Below, piece after piece: positions 1 to 8,357 of a stretch of DNA of 64,000 nt; position 1 is the first letter of the stretch, and each line of letters starts with the position of its first letter. The stretch lies in contig NZ_CP038213.1 of the NCBI RefSeq assembly GCF_004526345.1, forward strand, positions 3,286,001-3,350,000. Direction: 5' to 3'. The translations under genes and the position numbers were made by a program. The notes beneath the pieces were generated by a model. The model was not told where the DNA came from. It did not search any database and saw only the letters and a program-made list of their open reading frames with translations. The DNA is from Ornithinimicrobium flavum (GTDB taxonomy: Bacteria > Actinomycetota > Actinomycetes > Actinomycetales > Dermatophilaceae).

Positions 1-777
1 GCCTACCTGCGCACCAAGCGCGAGCGCATGGGCCACGACCGTGAGGCGGCCGACGAGTGGGAGGCGCTGCTGCGCGGGGAGGTGACCTCGGGACCCCTGG
101 GCGAGAGGTATGCCGATCTCGCCCGCCCGGGCGGCCCGCGGGTGGTGGCGCAGCTCGGGCAGAGCCTGGACGGCTTCATCGCCAGCCGGACCGGCGACGC
201 CGCCTTCGTCACCGGTGAGGAGGACCGCGAGCACCTGCACCGGCTGCGGGCCCTGGCCGACGCGGTCGTCGTGGGGGCGGCGACGGTGGTCTCCGACGAC
301 CCGCAGCTGACGGTGCGGTCGGTGGCGGGACCCTCCCCGGTGCGGGTGGTGCTCGATCCGCGGGGCGCGGTGCCGACGGGCGCTCGCGTCCTCACCGACG
401 GGGTCGCCCCGACGCTGTGGATCGTCGGCGGCGGCACGGTGCCGGAGCAGCCCGCCGCTCACGTCACGGCGCTCCCCTGGCCCGGTGGCGGGCCGATGGA
501 CCCGGCGGGTGTGCTCGCGGTGCTGAGGGAGCGTGGCCTCGGCACCGTGCTCGTCGAGGGCGGGGGCCGGTTGGTCACGGCCTTCGTGCAGGCCGGCGTG
601 GTCGACCGCCTCTTCCTGACGACCGCGCCCGTGCTCATCGGTGACGGCGTGCCCGGGCTGCGGCTCGGCGGGACCGACCGCCTCGCGGACGCCTTCCGGC
701 CGACGGTGGTGCGCCGGTGGGCGGCGGGCGAGGACCTGGTCACCGAGCTCGACGTCACGGGCCTGGGCCGGGGCTGA
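1..777 (+). CDS. RibD C-terminal-type pyrimidine/pterin reductase (5' end outside window)
   Basis: The frame is open from the first base to a TGA, so the gene starts upstream; an internal ATG lies at 28. The core RVVAQLGQSLDGFIA followed by HRLRALADAVVVGAATV and DDPQLTVR is the signature of the RibD_C/dihydrofolate-reductase-like fold, which reduces the ribosylamino-pyrimidine intermediate with NADPH; the Gly-rich VEGGGRLVTAF near the end is also typical. The first residues, YLRTKRERMGHD, resemble the extreme C-terminus of GTP cyclohydrolase II, so this could be a RibA-RibD fusion or fused tail; that part is inference because the upstream sequence is missing. It converges on a group of pterin-type genes, suggesting a role in a GTP-derived pathway other than, or besides, riboflavin. 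Family call is firm, exact substrate is not. Confidence 0.85.
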   Translation, partial: AYLRTKRERMGHDREAADEWEALLRGEVTSGPLGERYADLARPGGPRVVAQLGQSLDGFIASRTGDAAFVTGEEDREHLHRLRALADAVVVGAATVVSDDPQLTVRSVAGPSPVRVVLDPRGAVPTGARVLTDGVAPTLWIVGGGTVPEQPAAHVTALPWPGGGPMDPAGVLAVLRERGLGTVLVEGGGRLVTAFVQAGVVDRLFLTTAPVLIGDGVPGLRLGGTDRLADAFRPTVVRRWAAGEDLVTELDVTGLGRG

Positions 778-782
778 CCCGG

Positions 783-889
783 CGGGCGCGGACGGGCGGG
801 CCGGGCACCGGGCGGGCCGGCACCCGGTGGGCACGGACGGGCGGGCCGGCACCGGGCGGGCACGGACGGGCGGGCCGGCACCGGGCGGG
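783..889. repeat. GC-rich tandem repeat, 29-bp unit
   Basis: Two consecutive exact 29-bp units (831-859, 860-888, beginning GCACGGACGGGCGGGCCGGC) follow degenerate copies of the same G/C-only words. It lies just downstream of the RibD-type gene in the 319-bp stretch without a gene (778-1096). No function is visible; slippage-prone low-complexity DNA is the simplest reading. Confidence 0.7.
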
Positions 890-903
890 CGGCCCACGCC
901 GCC

Positions 904-960
904 CGATAGACAAGGAAGATGGTCATGGACGTCGTCGAGAACCTTGTCCATGCTCTTCCT
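904..960. repeat. degenerate copy of a palindromic GATAGACAAGGAAG element
   Basis: Begins CGATAGACAAGGAAGA and contains an inner inverted pair CATGGAC (924-930) / GTCCATG (946-952) followed by TCTTCCT, but the last part of the right arm has diverged. The same left arm and the same two-tier hairpin layout occur in a near-perfect copy at 41114-41182, so this is a damaged member of a dispersed hairpin family. The rest of 961-1096 shows nothing recognisable. Confidence 0.6.
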
Positions 961-1096
961 GGTGGTGCGAAGTGGCCTGATGGTGCCGGAGCGGCGGGAC
1001 CGGGGTGGCGCGAAGCGACTGATGGTGCGGAGCGGCGGGGGCCAGGACCCGGCGGGCGCCGCCGCATCACGCACCCCTGCGCGGGAGGCGGCCCGG

Positions 1097-1903
1097 TCAG
1101 GTGGGGGCGTAGAGGTCGACGTGGCCGACGACGACCTCGAGCCGTCCTGATCGCAGCTGACCGCGCCGCAGGTCCTGCCACGCCCGCAGCGCCCGAGCGT
1201 GGTGGGGTGCCTGCGCCAGGGCGGCCTCGACCCGCTCGTCCAGGAACCGCGACAGCAGGTCGGCGTCCCCGGTGCCCAGCACCCAGTCGGTCCGCTACTC
1301 GCACGTCTCCCGCCCCCGGTCGCGGAGGAGCCGGGCGAGGCGTCCGGGAGCGTCCGGCCCGGGTCGGGCGTCGCGGCGCTGGTGGTCGTCGAAGGCCGCG
1401 CGCAGCAGGTGGTCGTCCGGGTGTCCCGGCGTCAGCTCCAGCTCTCCGGTGACCGACAGGCTGAAGAGCCCGGCGGCGTCGTGCCGGGCCGTCTCGTCGG
1501 CCAGGACGGTGAGCTCGCCGTCGGTGAGCACGTCGAGCAGCGCGGAGCACGTCAGGACCAGGCGGTCGTCGTCCTCCAGCACCAGCCCCGCCAGCAGCGT
1601 CCCCAGGTCCTCCACCTCGGCGCCGACCAGCTCGGCCCCGGGGTGGTCCTCCTCCCGCAGGTGGTCCGCGTCACGGTCCACCGACACCCATCGCTGGCGC
1701 ACCGGCAGCCGCGGCGCGAGGTAGCGCCGGTTCGCGCCCGTGCCCGCGCCGAGGTCGACGAGCACCAGACGACGCCCACCCGTGGCCCAGGAATCCTGCG
1801 CCAGCCGTCGCGGGAGATCCCCCGCGCCACGGTCACGGGCGGCGGTGTCCGCGCTGCTGCGCAGCGCCAGCCAGTCGCGTCCCGCCCGCCGGTCACCGCT
1901 CAC
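1097..1903 (-). pseudogene. class I SAM-dependent methyltransferase interrupted by an in-frame TAG
   Basis: The GTG-start frame encodes a Rossmann-type methyltransferase: motif I LVLVDLGAGTGANRRYLAP, an acidic motif II (WVSVDRDADHL) and the post-motif LVLTCSALLDVLT. A TAG at 1295-1297 stops it after about 202 residues, but the same frame continues for another 66 codons with a sensible C-terminal helix (DWVLGTGDADLLSRFLDERVEAALAQ). A single G-to-A change from TGG would explain this. It sits in the minus-strand group with a glycosyltransferase, a pterin-synthase homologue and a dehydrogenase and probably methylates a small molecule of that pathway. Either a recent nonsense mutation or a base-call error; full-length product if the base is wrong. 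Confidence 0.75.
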
Positions 1904-1948
1904 CGCGCCGCTCCGTCCCTGACGCCCGCGAGGTTCCGGGGAGACGGG

Positions 1949-2170
1949 TCAGGCGGCGGCCGGGAGACGACCCCTGGCGAAGTACAGCACCGGCCCGACG
2001 AAGTTGATGCCGATGATCCCCGCCCACCTGGCCTTCGACCCCCTGACCGCCGCGGCGGGCCGCACGGCGAGGTCGGTCCAGGCTGCGACGGCCAGGGACA
2101 GCTGCACCGAGGCCAGGGCGACGACAACGCCCTTCTGTGTCGCCGACAGGTCGTTCCAGCGCGTGGCCAT
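1949..2170 (-). CDS. small membrane protein, PLDc N-terminal (PLDNc) type
   Basis: A 73-residue protein with two hydrophobic segments (about residues 13-30 and 48-66) separated by a basic loop; the GSKARWAGIIGINFVGPVLYFARGR half matches the small phospholipase-D-nuclease N-terminal domain found alone in many actinomycete membrane proteins. Start ATG at 2168-2170 is preceded by CGAGGAGG, a good ribosome-binding site. It lies between the methyltransferase and glycosyltransferase genes, all on the minus strand, but is separated from the latter by about 120 bp, so it may be a bystander. No catalytic residues; function unknown. Confidence 0.7.
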   Translation of the reverse strand: MATRWNDLSATQKGVVVALASVQLSLAVAAWTDLAVRPAAAVRGSKARWAGIIGINFVGPVLYFARGRLPAAA

Positions 2171-2289
2171 GGTGCCTCCTCGCTCCTCGACCGGCCGCGG
2201 CGAGGGTGGCCGCGAACTCCCGGCCGGGGCTGCTCCCAGTCTATGACCCGGGCCCACCGGAGCGGCCGTCCCGGTCCGCCGGTCGGCCC

Positions 2290-3345
2290 TCACCGCTGAA
2301 CCTGCGCGAGCGCGTCGGCCACCGTGCGGGCGGTGCGGTCCCACCCCGGCTGGCGGCCCCGGCGGGTGAGCGCCGCCTCCCGCCAGACCGCCCGGGTGGC
2401 GGCGTCGTCGAGCCAGAGGCGGAGCACCTCCGCCAGCGGGCCGGGGTCGTCCGTGCGCACCGCGGCCCCGGGCAGCGGCCCGTCGACAGCGGCGTCCGCC
2501 TCGTGGGTCAGCGCCTCCTGCGCCCCGGTGCCCCGCGTCACGACGGCCGGTATGCCGTGCGCCAGCGCCTCGGTGACGACCATCCCCCAGGTCTCGCTGC
2601 GGGAGGGGTGGACGAGCAGGTCGGTGCGGCGCCATACCCGCTCCAGCTCCGCCCCGGTCAGCGGGCCGGCCCAGGTCACCCGATCCGTCAGCCCGAGACG
2701 AGCGACCTCGGCGAGCAGCCCGTCGGCGGCGTGCCGGTCCGGTGCCGGTCCGGCGAGGACCAGATGCCACGGCCGGTCACGGAGACCGGCGAGCGCCGGC
2801 AGGAGCACGGCGTGGTTCTTGACCGGGGTGAGCGCCGCCAGGACGAGCAGCCGGGGGGTCCTCCCCGACCCCGGCGCCACGGGGGTCGGGTCCGCGCCCG
2901 GACGGGCCACCACGACCCCGGTCAGCCCGTAGCGGTCCCGCAGGTCGGTGGCCGACCACCGGCTCGTCGTGACCACGAGGTCGGCCGCCCGGAGCGCCCG
3001 ACCCTCCCGGGCGTCCAGCCCGGCCGCCTCGGACCCCTGCGCGCCCGCGCCCGCCGACAGCGTCGAGTGGACCAGGAGCGCGGTCGGCCGGGCGGCCGCG
3101 CTGGCCTCGACCACCTCGGGGACCGCGCACCCCACGAGCCCGTCCAGCAGGACGGGCGCCGCACCCGCCGACCCCAGCGCCGCCGCCAGCGACCGGACGT
3201 CCGCCTCGTCCGGGACGGGCCAGGAGCCGGGTGCCCGCAGCACCGTGATCCGGCCGGGCCAGCGGTCGGCGAGGCGGGCGTCGTACCGGTCGCCGCCGCT
3301 GGGCGCGGACCGGTCCCGGTCGGGGACGACGAGGGTCGCCCTCAC
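2290..3345 (-). CDS. GT4 family glycosyltransferase
   Basis: About 351 residues with a GT-B fold: N-terminal VRATLVVPDRD strand, C-terminal half with LLVLAALTPVKNHAVLLPAL (loop after the linker) and the donor-binding stretch HPSRSETWGMVVTEALAHG with the conserved acidic residues of GT4 retaining enzymes. The GTG start overlaps the TGA of the upstream pterin-synthase homologue as GTGA, showing translational coupling. With the RibD-type reductase, the pterin-synthase homologue and the methyltransferase nearby, it is a candidate for glycosylating a pterin-like product; that is inference from context. A role in cell-envelope sugar transfer is the alternative. Confidence 0.85.
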   Translation of the reverse strand: MRATLVVPDRDRSAPSGGDRYDARLADRWPGRITVLRAPGSWPVPDEADVRSLAAALGSAGAAPVLLDGLVGCAVPEVVEASAAARPTALLVHSTLSAGAGAQGSEAAGLDAREGRALRAADLVVTTSRWSATDLRDRYGLTGVVVARPGADPTPVAPGSGRTPRLLVLAALTPVKNHAVLLPALAGLRDRPWHLVLAGPAPDRHAADGLLAEVARLGLTDRVTWAGPLTGAELERVWRRTDLLVHPSRSETWGMVVTEALAHGIPAVVTRGTGAQEALTHEADAAVDGPLPGAAVRTDDPGPLAEVLRLWLDDAATRAVWREAALTRRGRQPGWDRTARTVADALAQVQR

Positions 3346-3734
3346 CCCGCTCCGCCCAGCTCCCGCCGGTAGGAGGCCCAGGCGTCCGGGTGCTCGCGCA
3401 GGGTGACCGTCAGGGCGTGCAGGCCGGCAGCCGGGTCCACCGCCGCCACGAGCTGGTCGGCGATCCAGCGGCACAGGAACTCCGTGGTCGTGACCTGACC
3501 GCTCAGCTCGGGCAGCTCGTCCAGGTTGCGGTAGGCCAGCCGGCCCAGCACCTCGCCCAGCGACGCGGTGGCGGCCCCGATGTCGACGACCACACCGTGC
3601 TCGTCCAGGTCGGGCCGCTCCCACGTCGTCTCGACGACGTACGTCGCGCCGTGCAGCCCCTGGGCCGGGCCGAAGAAGGGGTCGGGCAGGGAGTGGGCGA
3701 CCATCACGTGGTCGCGGACGGTGAGGGTGAACAT
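3342..3734 (-). CDS. 6-pyruvoyltetrahydropterin synthase / QueD homologue with altered metal site
   Basis: 130 residues, the usual length for the T-fold PTPS/QueD family. Alignable features are MVAHSL near residue 14, LHGATYVVE near 28, the VVVDIG strand, TTEFLCRWIA and the C-terminal LREHPDAWASY. In QueD/PTPS the zinc is held by the His of AAH and both His of LHGH; here the second becomes Ala (LHGA) and the Cys that normally precedes LHGH by three residues is also Ala. It is therefore unlikely to be a standard QueD or PTPS and probably does different chemistry. ATG at 3732-3734; the stop overlaps the glycosyltransferase start. Confidence 0.8.
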   Translation of the reverse strand: MFTLTVRDHVMVAHSLPDPFFGPAQGLHGATYVVETTWERPDLDEHGVVVDIGAATASLGEVLGRLAYRNLDELPELSGQVTTTEFLCRWIADQLVAAVDPAAGLHALTVTLREHPDAWASYRRELGGAG

Positions 3735-3811
3735 GGGGCTCCTGTCATGGGGGCGGGTCGGGTCGGTGGGTCGGTGGGGCGGGACGGGGCGGGTCGATCG
3801 GGACGGGCGGG
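3735..3811. repeat. G-rich low-complexity spacer
   Basis: A run of GGGTCGGT/GGGGCGGGAC words separates the dehydrogenase stop from the pterin-synthase homologue ATG. The G-tracts are on the plus strand, so the transcript of the minus-strand operon would be C-rich. No terminator or promoter is recognisable. Confidence 0.5.
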
Positions 3812-4774
3812 TCAGTAGCGGACGAGGTGGCACAGGCCGGGCTCCCCGTCGGCAAGGCGCCGCAGGAGGTGGGGCAGCTGCTCGAACGGCGTCGGGCCGG
3901 CCAGCAGGTGGTCGAGGGCGGGGTTGGTGGCGGCGTGCAGCGCCACCTGCATGCGGTCGGCGTGGTCGCGGCGTGCGGCCCGGTGCGGGCTGACCCGGCT
4001 CACCTGGCTCGCCCGCACGGACAGGCGTCGGGTGTGGAAGGTGGTGCCGAGGCCGACGGTGACGGGGGTGGTGCCGTACCACGACAGCTCGACGACCTCA
4101 CCCTCCTGCCCCAGCAGCCCGAGCGCCGTCTGCAGCCCGGCCTGGGTCGCGGACGCGTGGAAGACGACGTCGCAGTCGCTGCCGGCCTCCTCCGGGGTCA
4201 CGCCGGTGGCGCCCAGGTGGGCGGCGAGGGCCCGCCGGGATGGATCGGGGTCGACCAGCTCTAGCCGGGTGAGCGGGAGGGAGCCCAGCAGGGCGGTGAC
4301 GCTGGCGCCCACCATCCCCCCGCCCACGACCGCCACCCGGTCGCCGTAGAGCGGCCGGCCGTCCCAGAGGGCGTTGACGGCGGTCTCGAGCGTCCCCAGG
4401 AGCACGGCACGCTCGTCGGGCACCTCGTCGGGGAGCGGCGTGAGGGCGGTGAGCGGCACGACATACCGGTCCTGGTGGGGGTGCAGGCAGAAGACCCGGC
4501 GACCCACCCACCCGGGATCCCCCTCCTCGACCACCCCGACCGACAGGTAGCCGTGCTTGACCGGCCCGGGCAGGGCGCCCTCCTCGAACGGCCCGGCCAC
4601 CTGGGCGGCGACCTCCGGCGGCACCTGCCCGCGATGGACGAGCAGCTCGGTCCCGCGGCTCACCCCGGACACGACCGCGCGGACGAGCGCCTCGCCGGGC
4701 CCGGGCGGGTCGATCGGCGCGGTGCGGATCTCGCCGTGGCCGGGGGCGAGGGTCCAGTACGCTCGAGCCTCCAT
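3812..4774 (-). CDS. zinc-binding-type (MDR) dehydrogenase
   Basis: About 320 residues with MDR layout: catalytic-domain pieces GVSRGTELLVHRG and KHGYLSVGVVEEG, then a nucleotide-binding Rossmann domain opening with VAVVGGGMVGASVTALL and ending around DVVFHASATQAGLQTAL. Classical alcohol-dehydrogenase zinc ligands (Cys-x-His pair, structural four-Cys lobe) are not seen, as in the shorter branch of the family. Start is ATG at 4772-4774 (MEARAYWT) or nine bases upstream. It overlaps the 5' end of the divergent phosphatidyltransferase gene head to head. From memory, comparable groups with a GTP-cyclohydrolase-like gene and a pterin-synthase homologue exist in Streptomyces, suggesting a redox step on the same product; the substrate is unknown. 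Confidence 0.8.
   Translation of the reverse strand: MEARAYWTLAPGHGEIRTAPIDPPGPGEALVRAVVSGVSRGTELLVHRGQVPPEVAAQVAGPFEEGALPGPVKHGYLSVGVVEEGDPGWVGRRVFCLHPHQDRYVVPLTALTPLPDEVPDERAVLLGTLETAVNALWDGRPLYGDRVAVVGGGMVGASVTALLGSLPLTRLELVDPDPSRRALAAHLGATGVTPEEAGSDCDVVFHASATQAGLQTALGLLGQEGEVVELSWYGTTPVTVGLGTTFHTRRLSVRASQVSRVSPHRAARRDHADRMQVALHAATNPALDHLLAGPTPFEQLPHLLRRLADGEPGLCHLVRY
4758..4763 (+). promoter_or_regulatory. -10 element TACGCT (possibly leaderless gene)
   Basis: TACGCT lies nine bases ahead of the ATG at 4773 of the phosphatidyltransferase gene and no Shine-Dalgarno sequence intervenes, which suggests transcription starting at or very near the start codon. Confidence 0.4.
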
Positions 4775-5330
4775 GGCTGCCATTGTGTCCAGCGTCGGCG
4801 GGTCCCGCTGGACGGGGAGGACCCCGGCCGACGGGGTCACGCTGGTGCGGGCGGTGCTGGTGGCGGGGTGCGCGGTGCGGGTCCTCACCGGGCGCGGACG
4901 CCCGCGGGGGTGGGGGCTCCCGGTGGTCGCGGGGGTCGCCTGGGCGCTGGACGGGGTCGACGGGTATGTCGCGCGCCGCACCGGCACCGTGTCGGAGCGG
5001 GGCTGCCGCTGGGACAACACGACCGACGCCACCCTCGTGGCCGTGCTCGCGACGGCGGTCGCCGGGGCCGCTCCGTGGGCGCCGGTGGGGGCGGCCCTCT
5101 AACCGGCCTACCGCCTGGGGCAGCGCGTGCGACCGACGTGGCGCCGGCCGCTGCCGGGCAGCCGCCGCGGCAAGGTGGTGGGCGGCGTCCTGACGGGCAC
5201 GCTCCTGGGCGCCACCGTCCCCGGGATGCCGCGCGCCGTCGTGCGTCCGGCGGTGGCGGTGGCGGTGGGGCTGGTGACGTGGTCGTTCGCGGTCGACCTC
5301 ACGTGGCTGGAGCGGCAGGCCCGGTCCTGA
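4773..5330 (+). pseudogene. CDP-alcohol phosphatidyltransferase interrupted by in-frame TAA
   Basis: The complete CDP-alcohol phosphotransferase signature is present, LDGVDGYVARR then ERGCRWDNTTDA, i.e. D-x2-DG-x2-AR-x8-G-x3-D-x3-D, with all four metal-binding Asp. A TAA at 5100-5102 ends this frame after the third hydrophobic stretch, yet the same frame continues to 5330 with a basic loop (RLGQRVRPTWRRPL) and two further membrane segments (about 5185-5235 and 5240-5300) as expected for the family. It is divergent from and overlaps the dehydrogenase gene. Intact, it would sit in the membrane and join a CDP-activated alcohol to a small alcohol. Nonsense mutation or sequence error cannot be separated here. 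Confidence 0.75.
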
Positions 5331-5358
5331 GCCGCGACGTCCTGGCATCATCGGTCGG

Positions 5359-6429
5359 GTGAGCCCGGACCTGGACCAGCCTCCGCCGCAGCTGGGGCCC
5401 GCGGACGTGGCGCGTCTCGTGACGGCGCACCCGCAGTGGTGGGACATGGTCGAGGACCAGCCGGGGGCCGGCGGCCCGGCCCCGTCGGACCAGGGGGGCG
5501 AGCCCTCCGTGGACCTGCTCGGCCGCGGTGAGTCCTGCACCGTCTGGCGGGTCACCCGCGGCGAGCGGCAGCTGGCGGTGCGGGTGCCCCATACCCCCCT
5601 GGCGGAGCTGCCCCAGCCGCTGACCGCCGAGCTCGAGCTGCTGGGGCGGGTGCCCGAGGGGGTGGGCGCCCTCCCCGTCGCGGTGCACGAGCCGACGGCA
5701 TCGGACCCGACCGCCTACCTCGTGGCCGGTCTCGTCCCCGGTGAGGTGCTCCCTCCCTCGGCCTGGACCGAGGACCTCGTCGCGTCGCTGGCGCGGGTGC
5801 TCGCCCGCCTGCACGTGCTGGGGCGGACGGAGGGCCTGCCACCCGTCGCCCCGCCTGACCTCGTCGCGACCGCGCACGGGGCACGGGCCTGGTGGCGCGA
5901 GCACGAGCCCGAGCACTCCTGGTCGCTGGACCCGCTGTGGCCGGCCGTCCTCGCCCACCAGGAGCGCGTGGAGGCCCGTGCCCCGGGGACGGAGACGACC
6001 CTCGTGCACGGTGACGCCTGCCTGACCAACGTGGTCGTGGCGGCGGGGCGGCCACGGCTCGTCGACTGGGAGTGGGCCGGGCTGGGGGACCCGGCGCGGG
6101 ACCTGGCCTATACCGGCGGCCGCGTGCACGCCGACCCCTGGTACCTCGCGCTGGACGAGGTCAGCGTGCGCCGTCAGGTCGAGGAGTACGCGAGGGCCCG
6201 GGAGGCTCTGGGCCGTCCCGTGGAGGTGGAGCCCCTCCTGGTCCGGCGGGCGGGGTGGCTCCTGAACGAGACCTACTTCCTGGTCCCCCACCTCCGGCGG
6301 GTGGCGGCCCGTGGGGGCGAGCACGCCGACCGGTATGCCCGCACGGCCGCCTCCCTCCTGGGTCACCTCGCCGCCTGGCTGGGCGGCGAGGTAGCTCAGG
6401 ACGCGGCGCTGGGGAAGGCCTCGCGGTAG
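5359..6429 (+). CDS. APH-family phosphotransferase (aminoglycoside phosphotransferase-like kinase)
   Basis: 356 residues starting at GTG. The kinase-like fold shows LLGRGESCTVWRV (nucleotide-loop region), the catalytic-loop LVHGDACLTNVVV and the metal-binding RLVDWEWAGLGDPARDLA, i.e. HGD-x4-N and D-x-E of the APH/choline-kinase superfamily. About 50 N-terminal residues before the kinase core are Pro/Gln-rich. Substrate unknown; the superfamily phosphorylates small hydroxylated molecules, and nothing nearby suggests antibiotic resistance. Its 3' end overlaps the convergent P1 peptidase gene by 34 bp. Confidence 0.85.
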   Translation: MSPDLDQPPPQLGPADVARLVTAHPQWWDMVEDQPGAGGPAPSDQGGEPSVDLLGRGESCTVWRVTRGERQLAVRVPHTPLAELPQPLTAELELLGRVPEGVGALPVAVHEPTASDPTAYLVAGLVPGEVLPPSAWTEDLVASLARVLARLHVLGRTEGLPPVAPPDLVATAHGARAWWREHEPEHSWSLDPLWPAVLAHQERVEARAPGTETTLVHGDACLTNVVVAAGRPRLVDWEWAGLGDPARDLAYTGGRVHADPWYLALDEVSVRRQVEEYARAREALGRPVEVEPLLVRRAGWLLNETYFLVPHLRRVAARGGEHADRYARTAASLLGHLAAWLGGEVAQDAALGKASR

Positions 6430-7498
6430 GACCGCCACCGGCCGGCCGGCGTGGTCACCGAGTCGGCCGCGAGCATGGCCCTCACGATCGAGCGGGTCAC
6501 GACCTCGCCCGCGGCGTGCAGCAGCAGGTGGAGGGCGGCCGGGCCCGGTGCGGGTCCTGCCGCGGTCGACAGCCCGAAGAGGGTGTCCCCGTCGACCATG
6601 GTGTGGATCGGGCTGACGGCCCGGGCCATGCCGTCCTGGCCGGACCCGGCGAGCCGGGCGCACTGGGCCTTGGTGAGCGTGGCGTCGGTCGCGACGACGC
6701 CGATCGTCGTGGCCAGGGTGCGGGGCATGCCGGCGCTGCCGTCCGCGGCGGCGGCCCGTCGCGCCGCCTCCAGGTCGGCGGGGTCGGGCCGACGGGGCCG
6801 GACACCCGCCGGCCAGCCCGGGATGCCCTCGAGGTCCGCCGGGAGCAGGGACCGCGCCCCCCACAGCTCTCCGGTGGCCGGGTCGACCGTCGATCCCACG
6901 GCGTTGACGACGACCAGCGCCGCGACCGTGACGACGCCCTCGTCGGTGGTCAGCACCGCGCTGGCGGAGCCGGTCCCACCGCGCAGGCCGCCCGCCTGGG
7001 CGCCCGTGCCAGCCCCGGACGACCCCTGCTGGACGAGCGGGTGGGCGTCCGTCACCTGGGCCGACAGCGCTGCGGCACAGGCGTTCTCGCCGAACGCCGC
7101 GTCCGGCGCTGCCGCGAAGTCGCCCCCGCGTCCCAGGTCGAAGATGACGGCTCCGGGCACGATGGGGACCACCTGGCCGGGGCCGCCCATGGGAAGCCGC
7201 GGCCCTCGGCATACAGGCGGCGCATCACCCCGTCGGCCGCGGCGAGGCCGAAGGCCGACCCGCCGCTGAGGGTGACGGCGTGGACCCGCTCCACCAGGTT
7301 GCGCGGGTCGAGCAGGTCGGTCTCCCGGGTGCCGGGTCCGCCGCCGCGGACGTCGACGCCGCCGACCGCACCCTCGGGGGGCGCCAGCACGACCGTCGTG
7401 CCCGTCAGCCAGCCGTCCCCGACCCGCCCGTGGTGGCCGACGGCGAGCCCGGCGACGTCGGTCAGGTCGTTGCGCGGTCCCGCAGTCCAGCTCTGCAC
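6396..7498 (-). pseudogene. P1 (S58, DmpA/NylC-like) peptidase with a -1 frameshift
   Basis: Starts ATG with NDLTDVAGLAVGHHGRVGDGW, the hallmark N-terminus of P1 peptidases, then HAVTLSGGSAFGLAAADGV and YAEGRGFP. At about 7192 the frame shifts, and the rest continues in the next frame as MGGPGQVVPIVPGAVIFDLG through ATTIGVVATDATLTKAQCA and SPIHTMVDGDTLF. Adding one C to a CCC run restores a ~366-residue protein, so a homopolymer miscall is likely. Family members self-cleave before an N-terminal nucleophile (the Thr of the TIGVVATDA stretch here) and hydrolyse amide or D-amino-acid peptide bonds. It is nine bases downstream of the peptide-transporter ATPase gene, so it probably belongs to that operon and processes imported peptides. 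Confidence 0.85.
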
Positions 7499-7506
7499 GG
7501 TGCTCC

Positions 7507-8357
7507 TCAGGACGTCGGGTCGCCGACACCGGCGGCCAGCTCGCGCGCGCCGCGGCCGGCGAGGGCGCCGGCCAGGTCGGGCACGGCCGCGAGCAGCGAC
7601 CGCGTGTAGGGGTGCTCGGGGGCGGCGAAGAGCTGCTCGGTCGGCGCCACCTCGACGATCTCCCCGCGCTGCATCACCGCGATCCGGTCGCAGACGTGCC
7701 GCACGACCGACAGGTCGTGGCTGACGAAGACCAGGGTGAGGTCGAAGCCGTCGACCACCTCGTCGATGAGGTTGAGCACCTGCGCCCGGACCGACACGTC
7801 GAGGGCGGAGACCGGCTCGTCGGCCACGAGGATGTCCGGTCCCGGCGCCAGGGCCCGGGCGATGGAGATCCGCTGGCGCTGGCCGCCGGAGAACTGGTGG
7901 GGGTAGCGGTCGGCCGCGTCGGCGGACAGCCCGACCCGCTCCAGCAGCTCGCGCACCCGCTCCCGGCTCTCGGCCCGCCGGCCCGGGCGGCGACGAGCGG
8001 CTCGGCCACGATCTCCCCCACCCGCATGCGGGGGTCCAGCGAGCTCATCGGGTCCTGGAAGACCAGCTGGAGGGTCTCGCGCAGCCAGCCCAGCCGCCGC
8101 AGCGGCTGGTCGTGGACCGGTCGGCCCTCCACGTGCACCTCGCCGGACGTGGGCCGGTCCAGCCCGCAGATCAGGCGCAGCAGGGTGGACTTGCCCGACC
8201 CCGACTCCCCCACGATCCCGAAGCGCTCCCCGCGCGGGACGCACACGGTGACGTCGCAGACGGCGTGGACGACGGGGGCCGGCGAGGTCAGCGAGGTGCG
8301 GCGGCGGCGGAACTCCCGGCTCACCCCGCGCAGCTCGATGGCCGGCGACTCAGTCAT
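7507..8357 (-). pseudogene. peptide ABC transporter ATP-binding protein (DppF/OppF-like), frameshifted
   Basis: N-terminal half: [10 protein letters not shown], Walker [37 protein letters not shown]-terminal half in the neighbouring frame: signature [15 protein letters not shown], Walker [27 protein letters not shown] and the C-terminal extension [13 protein letters not shown] of the Opp/Dpp group. The junction is at about 7983, where adding one C to a CCC run rejoins the frames, so a miscall is likely. Start ATG at 8355-8357 overlaps the TGA of the DppD-like gene. It would pair with that subunit to energise the two permeases encoded upstream. Confidence 0.85.
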
